Source: Mesostigma viride (Eukaryota; Streptophyta; Mesostigmatophyceae; Mesostigmatales; Mesostigmataceae). From it: a DNA stretch of 64,000 nucleotides. Below are positions 29,496 through 39,727 of the stretch, piece after piece. Under the pieces are notes generated by a model. That model saw only the letters and a list, made by a program, of their open reading frames with translations. It was not told the DNA's origin and did not search any database. The number at the start of each line of letters is the position of its first letter. Position 1 is the first letter of the stretch. Both the position numbers and the translations under genes were made by a program. The stretch is taken from NCBI GenBank assembly GCA_009746045.1, contig RPFO01000072.1, positions 3,198,823-3,262,822 of the forward strand. Direction: 5' to 3'.

Positions 29496-29694
29496 ACTTA
29501 ACATGGTGGAAACCCTGGTCAAAGTCAAGGGGGTACTGCCCATGCAGGGTGCCCTGGTGCACAGCTGTCTTCGAGTATGGAAAAAAACCAGTTATTTTTA
29601 GCACCAGCTGATGGCTCCCTGGGGCAGTTACATTTTTTAGTACTTGTATCCCATCCTAACTAAAAAACCGAACTACCGTGTATATAATAAAGCT

Positions 29695-29940
29695 ACCGTG
29701 TATAATATAAAGCTAAAACTCTAAGCTAATCTAGAAAACCTAACTACTCTACTCAGCAAAGCGCCCCTTCCTTCTGGGGGGATCAAGGGGGCTTGCCCAC
29801 AGGGGCCGGCGTGTGAGACGGCTGGACAATCGTCTTCTGACCTCTTCTTGTTCTGCATCGCAGTCCAATTAAGCAAGAGAGAGCGGTGTTCAAACGTAGC
29901 TGGGACCACTAGGTCGGCCAGCAACTGCTGTGTATATATA
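29695..29940 (-). pseudogene. Family 1 LINE RT C-terminus fragment
   Basis: The translated pieces QQLLADLVVPATFEHRS and LNWTAMQNKKRS correspond to LINE-B QMLLDDLVVPAQFEYRIHSL and LWTAMQDKTRW, with frameshifts. The 3' UTR remnant reaches about 29695. Confidence 0.75.
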
Positions 29941-30089
29941 TAGATAGACACGTGTGTAGTACTCCTACACACAGATCTCGAGTGATTTATCTAGTACCAA
30001 ATCCGAAAGGCTTGCATCACTCCCCGGACAGGAGAACTTTTGCGGATGACTGTAGGTGTAAGTTGGCGATGCCATGGTATCCGGAGACG

Positions 30090-30148
30090 TCCGTCCTATA
30101 GTCAGCAAAATTGGTGCGAGAGGTCCCCAGTTCGATTCCGGTCGGATT
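30090..30148 (+). other. Degenerate tRNA-like sequence with B-box
   Basis: AGTTCGATTCC (30121-30131) is a B-box/T-loop, TAGTCAGCAAAATTGG upstream resembles an A-box, and GTCCGTC could pair with GGTCGGAT. At about 59 nt it lacks an anticodon arm. It is probably the head of a tRNA-derived SINE rather than a gene. Confidence 0.35.
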
Positions 30149-30234
30149 CATTTGCAGATCGCGTTTTCCGCGTTTTCCGCGGCCTGGCACTGAACGCAAA
30201 GGTTTTCACCTTTGCGGAGTGTCTGATCAGAATA
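30121..30234 (+). repeat. Dispersed repeat S (about 110 bp)
   Basis: The same sequence occurs at 43287-43390. It includes a perfect 9-bp hairpin, CGCAAAGGT-TTTC-ACCTTTGCG, and GCGTTTTCCGCG words. Here it precedes a LINE-C fragment; at 43 kb it precedes repeat R1. Confidence 0.75.
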
Positions 30235-30243
30235 GATAGGTCG

Positions 30244-31044
30244 GGATCCAGCAGGCCTGTTCTCCCGTCCGTGCCGCAGGCGGTACAGCGCCACCTCCCT
30301 CGCGGCACTCCCTCGGTCGCCTGCGTTCAATCTCCCGCCGCATTCCCTGCATGCTCGCGTCATCGATAAACACCAGAAAACCTACGCGGGTATTCTGCAC
30401 ACGGCTGATTGGATGGCTCTTTTCGCGGACCTCAACGCCCAGGGACGTGCGTGGCTGTTCTCGCTTTCCTTGCGGAGTGTGGGCTCGGCGTCCCTTCGTG
30501 CTCTTCCCATGGCCCCCCCATTCGCCTTAGCTCCCAGCCACTACTTGGTGGCGCTCCGGCACCAGCTATTTGCCCCGCAGCCTCTTGTTCCGGCCGGGCG
30601 GCCTTGTGGTAGCTGTGGGCAGCCGCTGGATCCCACGGGGACTCACTACCTTGCCTGCATGGGGGGCCAACAGAATCAGAATTGGTATTTGTATTTGCAC
30701 ACTGTCCTCCTGACGGTGGTGCTCGCCATGGTTCGGTCGGTTTTCCCCCACGCGAACATCCGGTCCGAGGATGCGGATGGCGCTGCCTTCTCATTCCCCC
30801 AGTTGGGTTGACCACCGGCCTGACATCGTGGTGCTGGACTTTGAGGGGGGTGGCCGGCATCTGCTTATTGACGTTTCGGTGGCGCGGCCCTTGGCTCTTA
30901 GCCACGTGGCTGGGGCCTAGCTCCCTCACGGCAGGTTACACGGCGGACCGGGCGGAGCGGGCCAAGCTCCTGGCCTACGGCGACGTCGGGCACCATCGTG
31001 TGGTGCCCTTTGTCCTGGAGGAGTTTGGGGCCATGGGGCCCCTG
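30244..31044 (+). pseudogene. LINE-C C-terminal fragment, copy 1
   Basis: It starts in GATCCAGCAGGCC and is colinear with 62.39-63.17 kb. The frame 30413-30811 encodes the cysteine cluster CGSCGQPLDPTGTHYLACMGG and ends prematurely after DGAAFSFPQLG. The remainder (RPDIVVLDFEG, then IDVSVARP) is in other frames. The arrangement CX2C-H-X3-C followed by a PD...D motif resembles the C-terminal zinc finger and restriction-like endonuclease of R2/NeSL-type or Dualen-type LINEs. Confidence 0.65.
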
Positions 31045-31665
31045 ACCTCCGCCTTCTGGGGTGCGCTGCCGCCGGCCGCCGAGCCGGTCGAGATCGATGG
31101 TACATACCACATGTCCTTGCCCTGGTTGCGAGTAGCTTGGCAGGCCTTGGCATCCGCGATGCACTGGGCCGGCGCCTCGATCTGCATCCTGAGCATGTGC
31201 GTATGTCTCCACAAGGGCGCGCTGCCTTGAGCACCGGTTTCAGCAGTGGGTCCCGGTCACGCTTGAGGCGGTGCCGGGCGACCAAGACCTTGCATGGGGT
31301 CCTGGCGTTAGAGCGGGCCGGGGCGTCGGCGGGGCATGGCCATGCAGCAGCATGGTGCCGGGCCGCCAGCAATTAACGGGGCGCGGCCGGCCGCGTAAAG
31401 CCCGTGTCAAAAATGGCAGCGTTGGGAGCACGTACCCTGGGCCAGCGCGCGTCGACGTACGTCCGCCTGGGCGTCCAGGGCCGCCAGGTACGCCTGTCGG
31501 CACCTATTCCGCTCGTGCTCGGCGTCCGTCCAGTCCTCAGGATCCCCATGCACGTACGGGCCGGGCGTGGCGCAGTCCAGTCAGGACGGGCCATGCACTT
31601 GGGCGCGGCTCTTGGTGGCGTGGAACCGGAGCCGAATGGTCGCACGCATGACGCACCAACCGGTG
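31045..31665 (-). pseudogene. Family 1 LINE linker region fragment
   Basis: It is colinear with 41.61-42.09 kb of LINE-B (the region upstream of the RT), degraded by indels. The junction with LINE-C at 31044 is abrupt, so it is either a nested truncation or a deletion product. Confidence 0.7.
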
Positions 31666-32585
31666 CATGGCTAGCTATAGAGCACACCGTGGGCGGGTCG
31701 AACACTCGGGTATCCAGAAATTAACCGAAGCCGGCACCTGGGCTGCCGTACCACCACGTAGTCCAGACATAGTATGCAGGCTTGACGGAGTGACGGTTGC
31801 ATGTTAGGGCCCCGAAAAGTGACCAAGTCCTGTGATCGAGGGACGTTGGAAGTGGCAGTTGACAGCAACCATCCCGCTATCCCGCAAAAGGCAGAAAACA
31901 AGGAGGTGTTGTCGTTACTGAGCAGCTGCGCCGGCAGGCGCAAAGCGACTGCCATGCAACAGTGCCCCAATATATGGTCTAGAAAAAATAATCATAAGGC
32001 TGAATGGGGGCACCTGTGGGCTGTGGCGTACTGTGCAACTCGTGACTCATTTTAGTCACGAGTCAGAGACGGTGGAGGGGTGGTTAACAGTGCTGGGCCG
32101 CCGTTCGAAGTAGTCGAGGCGTCGTCGGCTCAGTTGGCAGGGAGCTAGGCGATAAGTCTGTCAAAACTGCGCACATCCATGGGTGGCATGATGTCAGAGT
32201 TCTAACTCATTATGAATGAGGTCTCGCGCAGACGGTTTTTATGAGCTAACATTTTGCTCAGGCCTCAGTTGAATTGTATGTGGGTGAAAATCGTAAATCC
32301 ACTATCGCCGCCATTTGTTCCGAGGAAATGGGTGTTGATTATCATGTCCATTGAACCAACCAAGGTAATTGCCTCAAATAACCAGAAGCCTAGTTGCGCC
32401 GAAATTTCACCATCGCCGCCATGCCACTCTAATCAGTTATGACTTTTCGCGACTGCCCTGGAGATCAATATCGCCCCGACCCCGGGGGCCGGGGTCCCAC
32501 TGGCCCAACTGAAGGGCCGGGGGGGTGGAGGGTGGAGGGGGGTCCGAACCCTCCCGACGTACCCCCGACGATTTATGAGTGATCG

Positions 32586-32691
32586 TTGTGTGTGTGTGTG
32601 TGTGTCGGTGTGTGTGTCAGTGTGTGTGTGCCGTGTGTGTGTGTGTGCGTGTGTGTGTGTACATGTGTGTGTGTGAGAGAGAGAGAGAGGA

Positions 32692-32722
<31 letters not shown>

Positions 32723-32725
32723 GTC
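32586..32725 (+). repeat. (GT)n microsatellite with (GA)n core
   Basis: Imperfect GTGTGT repeats over about 140 bp enclose GAGAGAGAGAGAG (about 32675-32690). Confidence 0.9.
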
Positions 32726-32799
32726 CGCCCCACCCCCCCCACACACCCCCTTGGACCCCCCAGCTACTGTAGGGGTGGCCGCAACGCCGGCATGCGTGA

Positions 32800-32866
32800 G
32801 GGGGGGGGGGGGGGTCTGACCCCCTAACCCCGGGGGGTTCCCGTGGCGGGGGGGGGGGGGGGGGGG
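32800..32866 (+). repeat. Two poly-G runs (15 and 19 bases)
   Basis: G15 at 32800-32814 and G19 at 32848-32866, with a C run just after. The segment could form G-quadruplexes. Run lengths are also the kind of place where assemblies err. Confidence 0.85.
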
Positions 32867-33540
32867 TGCTTGACGGACCCCCCCCCATCGTGCGATATCT
32901 CCGAGAGTGTCGCGAATATGATGCTGTTAATTAAGTTAATTAATAACTTGTTAGCCGTGCAATCCCACGCCGCACATCTTTTGGGGGGGGTTTATTTTCC
33001 CTTTCGGGAATCATTTATTACTATCCAATTATAGATAGACCAGAGATGTAAAATGGGGAATGAGTCGCCGCACATTTGATGTTGTTGTTCATTTGTCTGC
33101 GGTTCCGCTTATTACAGCACTGTAGATAGCAGCTGATGTGAACATGCATGCATGCATGTTGTTGTTCATTTTGTTGACTGTTGTGAGTTGTTGTTAATAT
33201 TGTTGTTGTTGTTGTGTCCCATGCCGCACATGGGCAGCAGAGAATCTTTAGTCTGATGTAAGTACTTATAAATTTTACTGTATATTTAGTATATATCCGA
33301 GGTACTAGGGTACCATGCAAGTAGCGACCGGACCCTGATTTGGGCTGGGCAGTGGGCGGAGCCAGCCCGGGTCACACGATAGATGAAGTAATATCACACA
33401 GCGGTGTAACGTGCAAAAGTCCACGGGGCTGCACATCGCGGGAGATCGAGGATCCTCCCCCCGCTTATCACTCCCTAATCTGCCTGTGACGTATGCATGG
33501 GTCCAGCCAGACGGTCACCACTTGTTACACAACTGCCCTA

Positions 33541-35523
33541 TTAATTAGACGCGTGCTCCCGTTGGGGAGTCACGGAGCATGCATTATAACCCCGATGGAT
33601 GGATGGATCGGGGTGCAAACAGTAAGTAAGTACTAAGTAAGTAGTACTTGCGTGTCATGCGCAAAGGCATGCCATGCACGGAGTACTATGCTATAATCTC
33701 ATTAGAAAAATAATTACACAAAAGTTTAAACAAATATCGTCTGCATCATCCCCCAACCGTTAAGCACTAGATGGGGATGTAATCCTCATCCGAGCTGTCA
33801 TCTACTGTAATGGCATGCAGACGGTAGCCGGTGTAGCGGCTATCCTCAGGACCAATAACCTGGATCCACGTACCTGCGGACTTCTACCCTGGCTAGCAAC
33901 GGGCCACGGGGCCCGTGGGGAGAAAACAGGAGCATACCCCTCAAGAAGGTGCTTATAGCAGATGGCAGCCCATTTCTCCTTGTCAATCATGCGGGCGCGG
34001 AGTACGGATAGTCCCAGAAGCCCTGCATCTTCAAGCAGTTGTGTCACATAGGTCCGGGTCGCGCCGCGCCAGTGCCCGGCGCGCGCAAGCTTGCCAGTGG
34101 TTTGCGATGGGACAAGGGGACCCTGCCATAGAGGAGGAGGTGTCTACCTGGTTGGCCCGTCTTTTTTTTTAAGCCCCCCAGCAGGGCCCACATCGGTATT
34201 CACCTGGTCTGTGCGGGCGAGATGGCCGGCAAAGAGGAGGCGGCGGTGTCGGATGGTATGGGTGACAAGAGGATCGAGCTCGCAGTAGAGCTCGGCCCGG
34301 GTGCGGCGTTCTTGGTAGCGGACGCCGAGGATATGACGGAGCATTCGAGTGACGGTGCCGTCAAGCTGCTGGCTCAGCGCCTAGCTGGTCCAGGGTCCAT
34401 CCGCCTCGCAGCCATAAAGGAGGATGCTGAGGACAAGGGCCTTGAACAGAATGCGCTTGCGTCGCTCACTCGATGAGGTAGCGGCAGGTCCAGAACCTGT
34501 CGAGGCGGCGGAGGGCCGCCCAGGCCTGGCCAATGCGGGTGTTGATGTCGTCGGCCGTGGAGGAAAGCCAGCTGCCAAGGAGCTAGAGCCTAGCTTGAAG
34601 CGAGTCGCCGGGGGGACGGGGCTGCTGTCCAGCAAGAGGAGGGTGGGTGGGTCTATCCCAGCAGGGAAGCCGATGGCCATGACCTCCGTTTTCTTGCTGA
34701 TCATAAGCCCTGACCGCCCGCGCTTCCAGTGATAAGCTGTCTAGCCAGAGTTGGGCTGACTCCGGGGTTTCCACGAGTGTACGTCGTGTCATCAGCGTAG
34801 ATCAGATCGCTCAGGCGGTAGGGTGGGTCAACCCCGCCGTAGCTGGCGTACTCCGTGACCTCGATCCCCGGGTGGCGGGCGCCCCTCCACCCGGGCGAAG
34901 CGGGCTTGTGCACGCCGCATAATATAGTCCACCATAATGATGAATAGATATGGGGAGAGCACACAGCCCTGCCACACCCCGGTGTGCAGGGGATCGAACG
35001 CCGGAGTGACGCCGTCGGCGGTCGTATACGGACCTGGTGGGCTTGGGACCCTTCATAGAACTGGCGGATGATCGATCTCAAAGATGTACGATGGGACACG
35101 GAACAGGTGAAGGACCACCCACAGCTAGGGCGTCCCATATAACCGTATCGAATGCCTTGGTGTAACCTCCACGAAGATCAATAGCAATGGCAAGAGGCCG
35201 GGGGCCAGGCGGCCCACTTCCTCGATCAGGCGGTGCGCGGTAATATGGTGACCAATGATAACACAATTGCGACCAACACGGAAGCCCATCTGGGACCGAT
35301 CACCCAGGTGGGGATCGAGGCTGGCACGCATGCGGTTCAGCAGGAGACGCATGAAGACTTTCATGCAGCACGCAGCTTTGGAGGCATACGCCGTGGTAGT
35401 TGCCGGTATCCGCGGCGGACCCCTTGCCCTTGTAGAGCATGACCCGGACAGCGGTCTTCCAATACGTCGGCGGGGGGAGGCCATCTCGTAGAATCCGGTT
35501 GCAAACACCCCGGAGGAATTAAA
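33541..35523 (-). mobile_element. LINE-D (family 2), 3' part
   Basis: On the minus strand it ends with three CCAT units, the hairpin CTCCCC-AA-CGGGAG (about 33557-33570) and a CTAATTAATAG tail at 33541. RT pieces in several frames include GNYHGVCLQS, GYTKAFDTVIWDAL, RLSDLIYADDTTY, FAGHLARTDQVNTDVGPAGG and LGLSVLRARMIDKEKWAA. It is degenerate. The copy is broken at 35524 by element M3, continues at 39385, is broken again by LINE-B and continues at 42092, where Gypsy-B cuts it. Confidence 0.85.
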
Positions 35524-38500
35524 CACAACGGTACGAGCCGCGCCAAAGTCCGACCTCGTAAGCGGTACCCGAAAAGTGGCGCCAAATGCAAATTTTGGTG
35601 TGCGGGTGCACGACGGTGACCGAATTCCGGGCGACAGGCATGGCGGTCTGGCAGGCGATGTTGAGCGCGTAAAAAGGCATTATCAAGGCTGAAATTTTAC
35701 GATCATCCTCCTAAGGAGTTATTCGGTCCACCATTATTTTTTTTTCGGCAGAAACTCTGCGGAATCGAACAGCATATTGCGTCATTCACAGGTGGGTGCC
35801 TGTTTGGTCGCAGATTTTCTCTCGACCCCACCTGACTGCAGCCAAAAAAATTCCCGATGAAGTGCGCCCTAAGATCGAGTTTATGATCATAAACGACGTA
35901 TTTTTTAATTCTAAAGACTTTGACCGAACGACTTTTTTCAATACCGGTGCAATTTTTTTTTCCCGAGCTACCGCATAATTCCGACCAATTTCAAGGCTGC
36001 GTCAGGCTTGGCAAACCGATAATCCATATATATTCGCGTTTGCCCCAAACGTCATGTTTAATGCAGGCTTTCTTGGCACTAACGACGCCCACGGCGTCGG
36101 GGTTGTTATTAACCTCCCGACATGCACAACCTGCATGCCAGCAGGTGCATGCCGCAACGAATTTCTGCTGCGGGGTGTGCGAAACAGACCTCAAATGCAA
36201 GAGAGTCATGGTTATCGACTAGCGGTACGTTCTCATATTCATATCTAGGTGCCAATTCACTCCTTGACGAAGCCCTGGCCTTTCGCGGACGAATGTTGTA
36301 CCAGTTCCCCGTCTTCCGAGTCCCTTTGTGTCATCGTACTCCTATTTTACGGGAAGTGCGCCATTCAGCGAGCGACGGTTTGATGGCGAGCTGTTTCCTC
36401 ACACGAGCGATGTGCAGCCTAGTTTAGAGACTAGGATATCAAGAAGCAATTCTTCACACGGATGTTAGGGAGAGGCCGTGCTGGGTTGCGTGCAAGCTAT
36501 TGCCGGCTGGCTGGCCATTGCCGCCGATGACAACATTGATGTCGACGCAGTCAAGGCTATGGATAACAAAGCTGCTGCTTTGTTATATATGGTTGTGCGT
36601 GGTACAAAATATGGGCAGTTTTCTTGCATGGCATGGCTGACCCTTAATTGGCAAAGAAATGAAAGAATGTTGATGGCAACCCCAGAGTTATGGGTGGCCT
36701 CCTTTAACGGTTGATGGCAGCGCGTGCTTTGATGAGTCCATCCAACCCATTGCATACATGCACGCCATTCCTCTTACGCATCAACAAAGCATCTACCCTG
36801 ACGCATGTGTAGGACATGCCTGTACATGAAAACTATTCATCATGGTTTGTGGAGCGGGTGTGATGCCATGAGAGCAGGGAGAGAGTCAATTGCTGGGCTA
36901 GGTCTGCTACCTGTGCTGCGGCCACATGGCGGCCTAGTGCACATGATGCCTTCCATGCCAGCACCCAAGCTGCCTTCATCACCCACGGTGACACCATGAC
37001 TGATGAGCCGAGGGCGTCATCATGGACGCCAACGTTCATGCAGTTCAGGCTGTGCGTGCTGGCGAAGGGCACGGGTAAATGAGCCAATTACTACGCACGC
37101 TGCCACCAGCGCCAATGAAGAAACCCAAAACCTGCCCTTCAGATAGGTATGTGCAACTTTTTCTCATTTCTTGTGGCCTACCAGCAACTCCTGATTTTCC
37201 TATGATGCATGTTGGCAGAATTTTGGCGACATTACGGCAGTGTGCATGGCCATACATCCACAATGCCAGGGGTGCAAGGGTTCAATTGCCAAGAGAACCA
37301 CACACACATGCACATGCTCAACGCCTCTTACTCCAAGGCCACTGCCACTCACCCAGAAAGACAGGCACACATACGAACCATTGCTGAGATGCAAGCCAGA
37401 CTTCGGGTCCTTACGGCAATGAGAGATGGGATGAGGCACGATCTAGTTTGACAGTTTAGCTGAGGAAGTGCAGTAGTTGGGAGACAGTCAAGGATGGCTG
37501 GGAGAAGCATGGCACAAGGTACAAGGATGACTGACAGTTGGCAAGCGCAAGGGCAAGAGCAAGAGCAAGACCACAATGAGAAAGGGCTATGGAGAGTTGG
37601 CCTCATGCAGCATGCGTTAATGTGGACTGTGGTACGCCTGTGGCCAGGCAGCTGACTGATATTGTGCAGTGGTCACTTCATGCTAGGTATGATAGTGGCC
37701 AAGTTTATTTAGTTGCTTAGGGCAAACCTTGAGGCAGCAACAGGGGGCGGGGCTTGATTTGTCAGTGGCTACTTAATGCCACCATGCTGGCTGAGAAGTT
37801 GGACGTCCAACATGGAAGCTGCGTGGCCAGCAAGGCAGGCCCAGGCTGAGAGTCTAGGCAGGAGCATGAGGTATGCAAGTTGAGGAATGGGGGATGAGGT
37901 GTGACAAGGTCAGGCAGGCAGGCCTTGTCAAGGGATATACCACTACTTACACTTAACGACGCCACAACAAAGGTGCGCAAACGCATCGTCGCCATGCCGC
38001 CTGCCGAGTGACTTTCAACCCTCACGGCTGGTACGTGATGATTGCTGCATATCCAGGTTGGGTTTAGGTCTACTTTGCATGCTGTGGGTGTAGAATAGAC
38101 CTTCTAGCCCCTGTGACAGCTGCGAGTGGTATTTTCAGCAAGCCCCTCAATAGGAATCGCCTCAGCGTGGCCACTTGGGCATATAGCCAGCTGGGTCCAG
38201 CCAATGTTTAGATGAACAAAATTTTCTTTGTACGTCACAAAAGTCGTATTACATAATGGATGAAAGGATTTTATAGTTAGCAAGCCATATAAATGGGAGT
38301 TTGCCATATTTCACTTAGGAGGTTTGCTCAATCAGTGAGCATCTTAGAACCGAAACTGACATGTATTGCATGTATTACTCAACCAAATGACATCGGATTG
38401 ACCTGGATTTTTGTGCATTGTCTCAACTAGCGATTTTAAGCCTGCCTGCGAAGTTCCAACCTCAACTGAGCACACCTTCTATGAAAACTGCAATGAGTTG

Positions 38501-39384
38501 TGGTGAAAATGGCGAAAATCGCGCACTTTTGGTAACATTTGCTTACAAACTGCCCTCAAATGACACCTGGTTGACCTGGATTTTTGTGCATTGGCTAAAC
38601 TAGCGATTTTAAGTCTACCTGCAAATTTCCAGCCTCAGTTGTTCACACCTTCTATGAAAACTGCAATGAATTGTGGCGAAAAAGGCGAAAATCGCGCACT
38701 TTTGGTAACATTTGCTGACAAACTGCCATCAAATGACACCTGGTTGACCTGGATTTTTGTGCATTGGCTAAACTAGCAATTTCAAGTCTGCCTCCAAATT
38801 TCCAGCCTCAATTGTTCACACCTTGTATGGAAACTGCAATGAATGGTGGTGAAAAAGGTGAAAAACGTGCGTTTTTGCTAGCATTTGTCAGCAAAATGTC
38901 ACCAAACGAAGTGTTAAGGACCTGAATTTTTTCACAATGTCTAAAATAATGATGTTAAGCATGCATGCAGAGATCTAGCCTCAACTGGGCACATCTTGTA
39001 TGGAAACTGCAACATTATGTGGTGAAAAACGTGAAAAACGCGCGTTTTTGCTAGCATTTGGTGGCAGTTTGTCACTAAATGGGGTCAGATGACCATGGGA
39101 CCTGGTGCACAGTTGGTAGTCATGAGCATCAGTCTCCTTGCAAGCAGCCAGGCCAGGAGCTCTTTATTTGCATATTATACGGGATTTGTTTATTGTAAAA
39201 CCTGAAATTTTGCTAAATATAGATGTGCCAAAAATAGACCAACGGAGGTCAGAAAAATCTGGAAAGTTCAATTCCTTCTATTGGTGTCCCAAACATGCTG
39301 CCTGCACATATCTAGCATGTTTGGACTTAATCTGTTCCATGTAGGGCTTATAAGGTAGGTTTTTGGCACTTTCATACCGTTGTG
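35524..39384. mobile_element. 3.9-kb non-coding TIR element (M3) in LINE-D
   Basis: CACAACGGTA at 35524-35533 is inverted as TACCGTTGTG at 39375-39384. LINE-D coding similarity stops and resumes exactly across it (PELEP before, RGVCNRIL after, in RT order). The interior has only short frames and no domain I recognise. It contains a 173-bp tandem repeat at its right side. The TSD is unresolved. Confidence 0.65.
38400..39085 (+). repeat. 173-bp tandem repeat, about four units
   Basis: Units starting near 38418, 38591, 38764 and 38938 share GATTTTAAG..TGCCTGC, CACACCTTCTATGAAAACTG and CGCGCACTTTTGGTAACATTTG. The first three are close and the fourth is diverged. The 61-residue frames inside two units are incidental. 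Confidence 0.88.
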
Positions 39385-39585
39385 AAGGCTCAAGCTCAGG
39401 CATCTTAACCACTTACGGTGAAATATTGTCCACTCCCATGGCAGCATCATTGCGGAGGGTGGAGATGGCAGCAGCCCATTCCTGGGGGGTCCACTCGTCG
39501 TGGGGGCCGTCCACCAGGGGGCCGGAGAGCGGTGGGACCAGGTATAGTCCGTCTCACTGGTGGGCGCCTGCGGGGGCTCAACAAT
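39385..39585 (-). pseudogene. LINE-D RT N-terminal piece
   Basis: The minus strand reads TPQEWAAAISTLRNDAAMGVDNIS, parallel to LINE-B TLEELDGALARLRYDAAVGADHLS, then an in-frame stop. It ends in the LINE-B TSD. Confidence 0.8.
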
Positions 39586-39727
39586 TAAAAAAAAATTAAA
39601 TTATAACATGTCTCCGTTGGGAGATCATGTAGCACATATTCCAGGTTGGATGGGTGGTGTGGAGGAAGCCGCGTAATCGAACTAACCTAACTCTAAGCTA
39701 TATCTAGTCTAGAAAAGCCTATCTACG

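Larger units (their letters stand above)
31666..33540. other. Gene-free stretch
   Basis: I see no supported ORF, RNA gene or transposon end. It contains a 9-bp hairpin (CTCGTGACT...AGTCACGAG, 32038-32061), a (GT)n-rich tract (32586-32725), two long G runs and short GTTGTT repeats near 33150-33215. Confidence 0.5.

Noticed and set aside
30200-30234. Helitron 3' end (hairpin CGCAAAGGT-TTTC-ACCTTTGCG followed by CTGA)
   Set aside because: The shared sequence continues past CTGA for about eight bases in both copies, so the repeat does not end there.
38418-38776. Two similar 61-residue proteins
   Set aside because: They are the same frame in two units of the 173-bp tandem repeat and are not continued in the other units.
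35518-39410. TTAA-flanked reading of M3 (TTAA at 35518 and 39407)
   Set aside because: LINE-D codons continue past the right TTAA up to 39385, and the inverted repeats CACAACGGTA lie at 35524 and 39384, so TTAA is not the target here.
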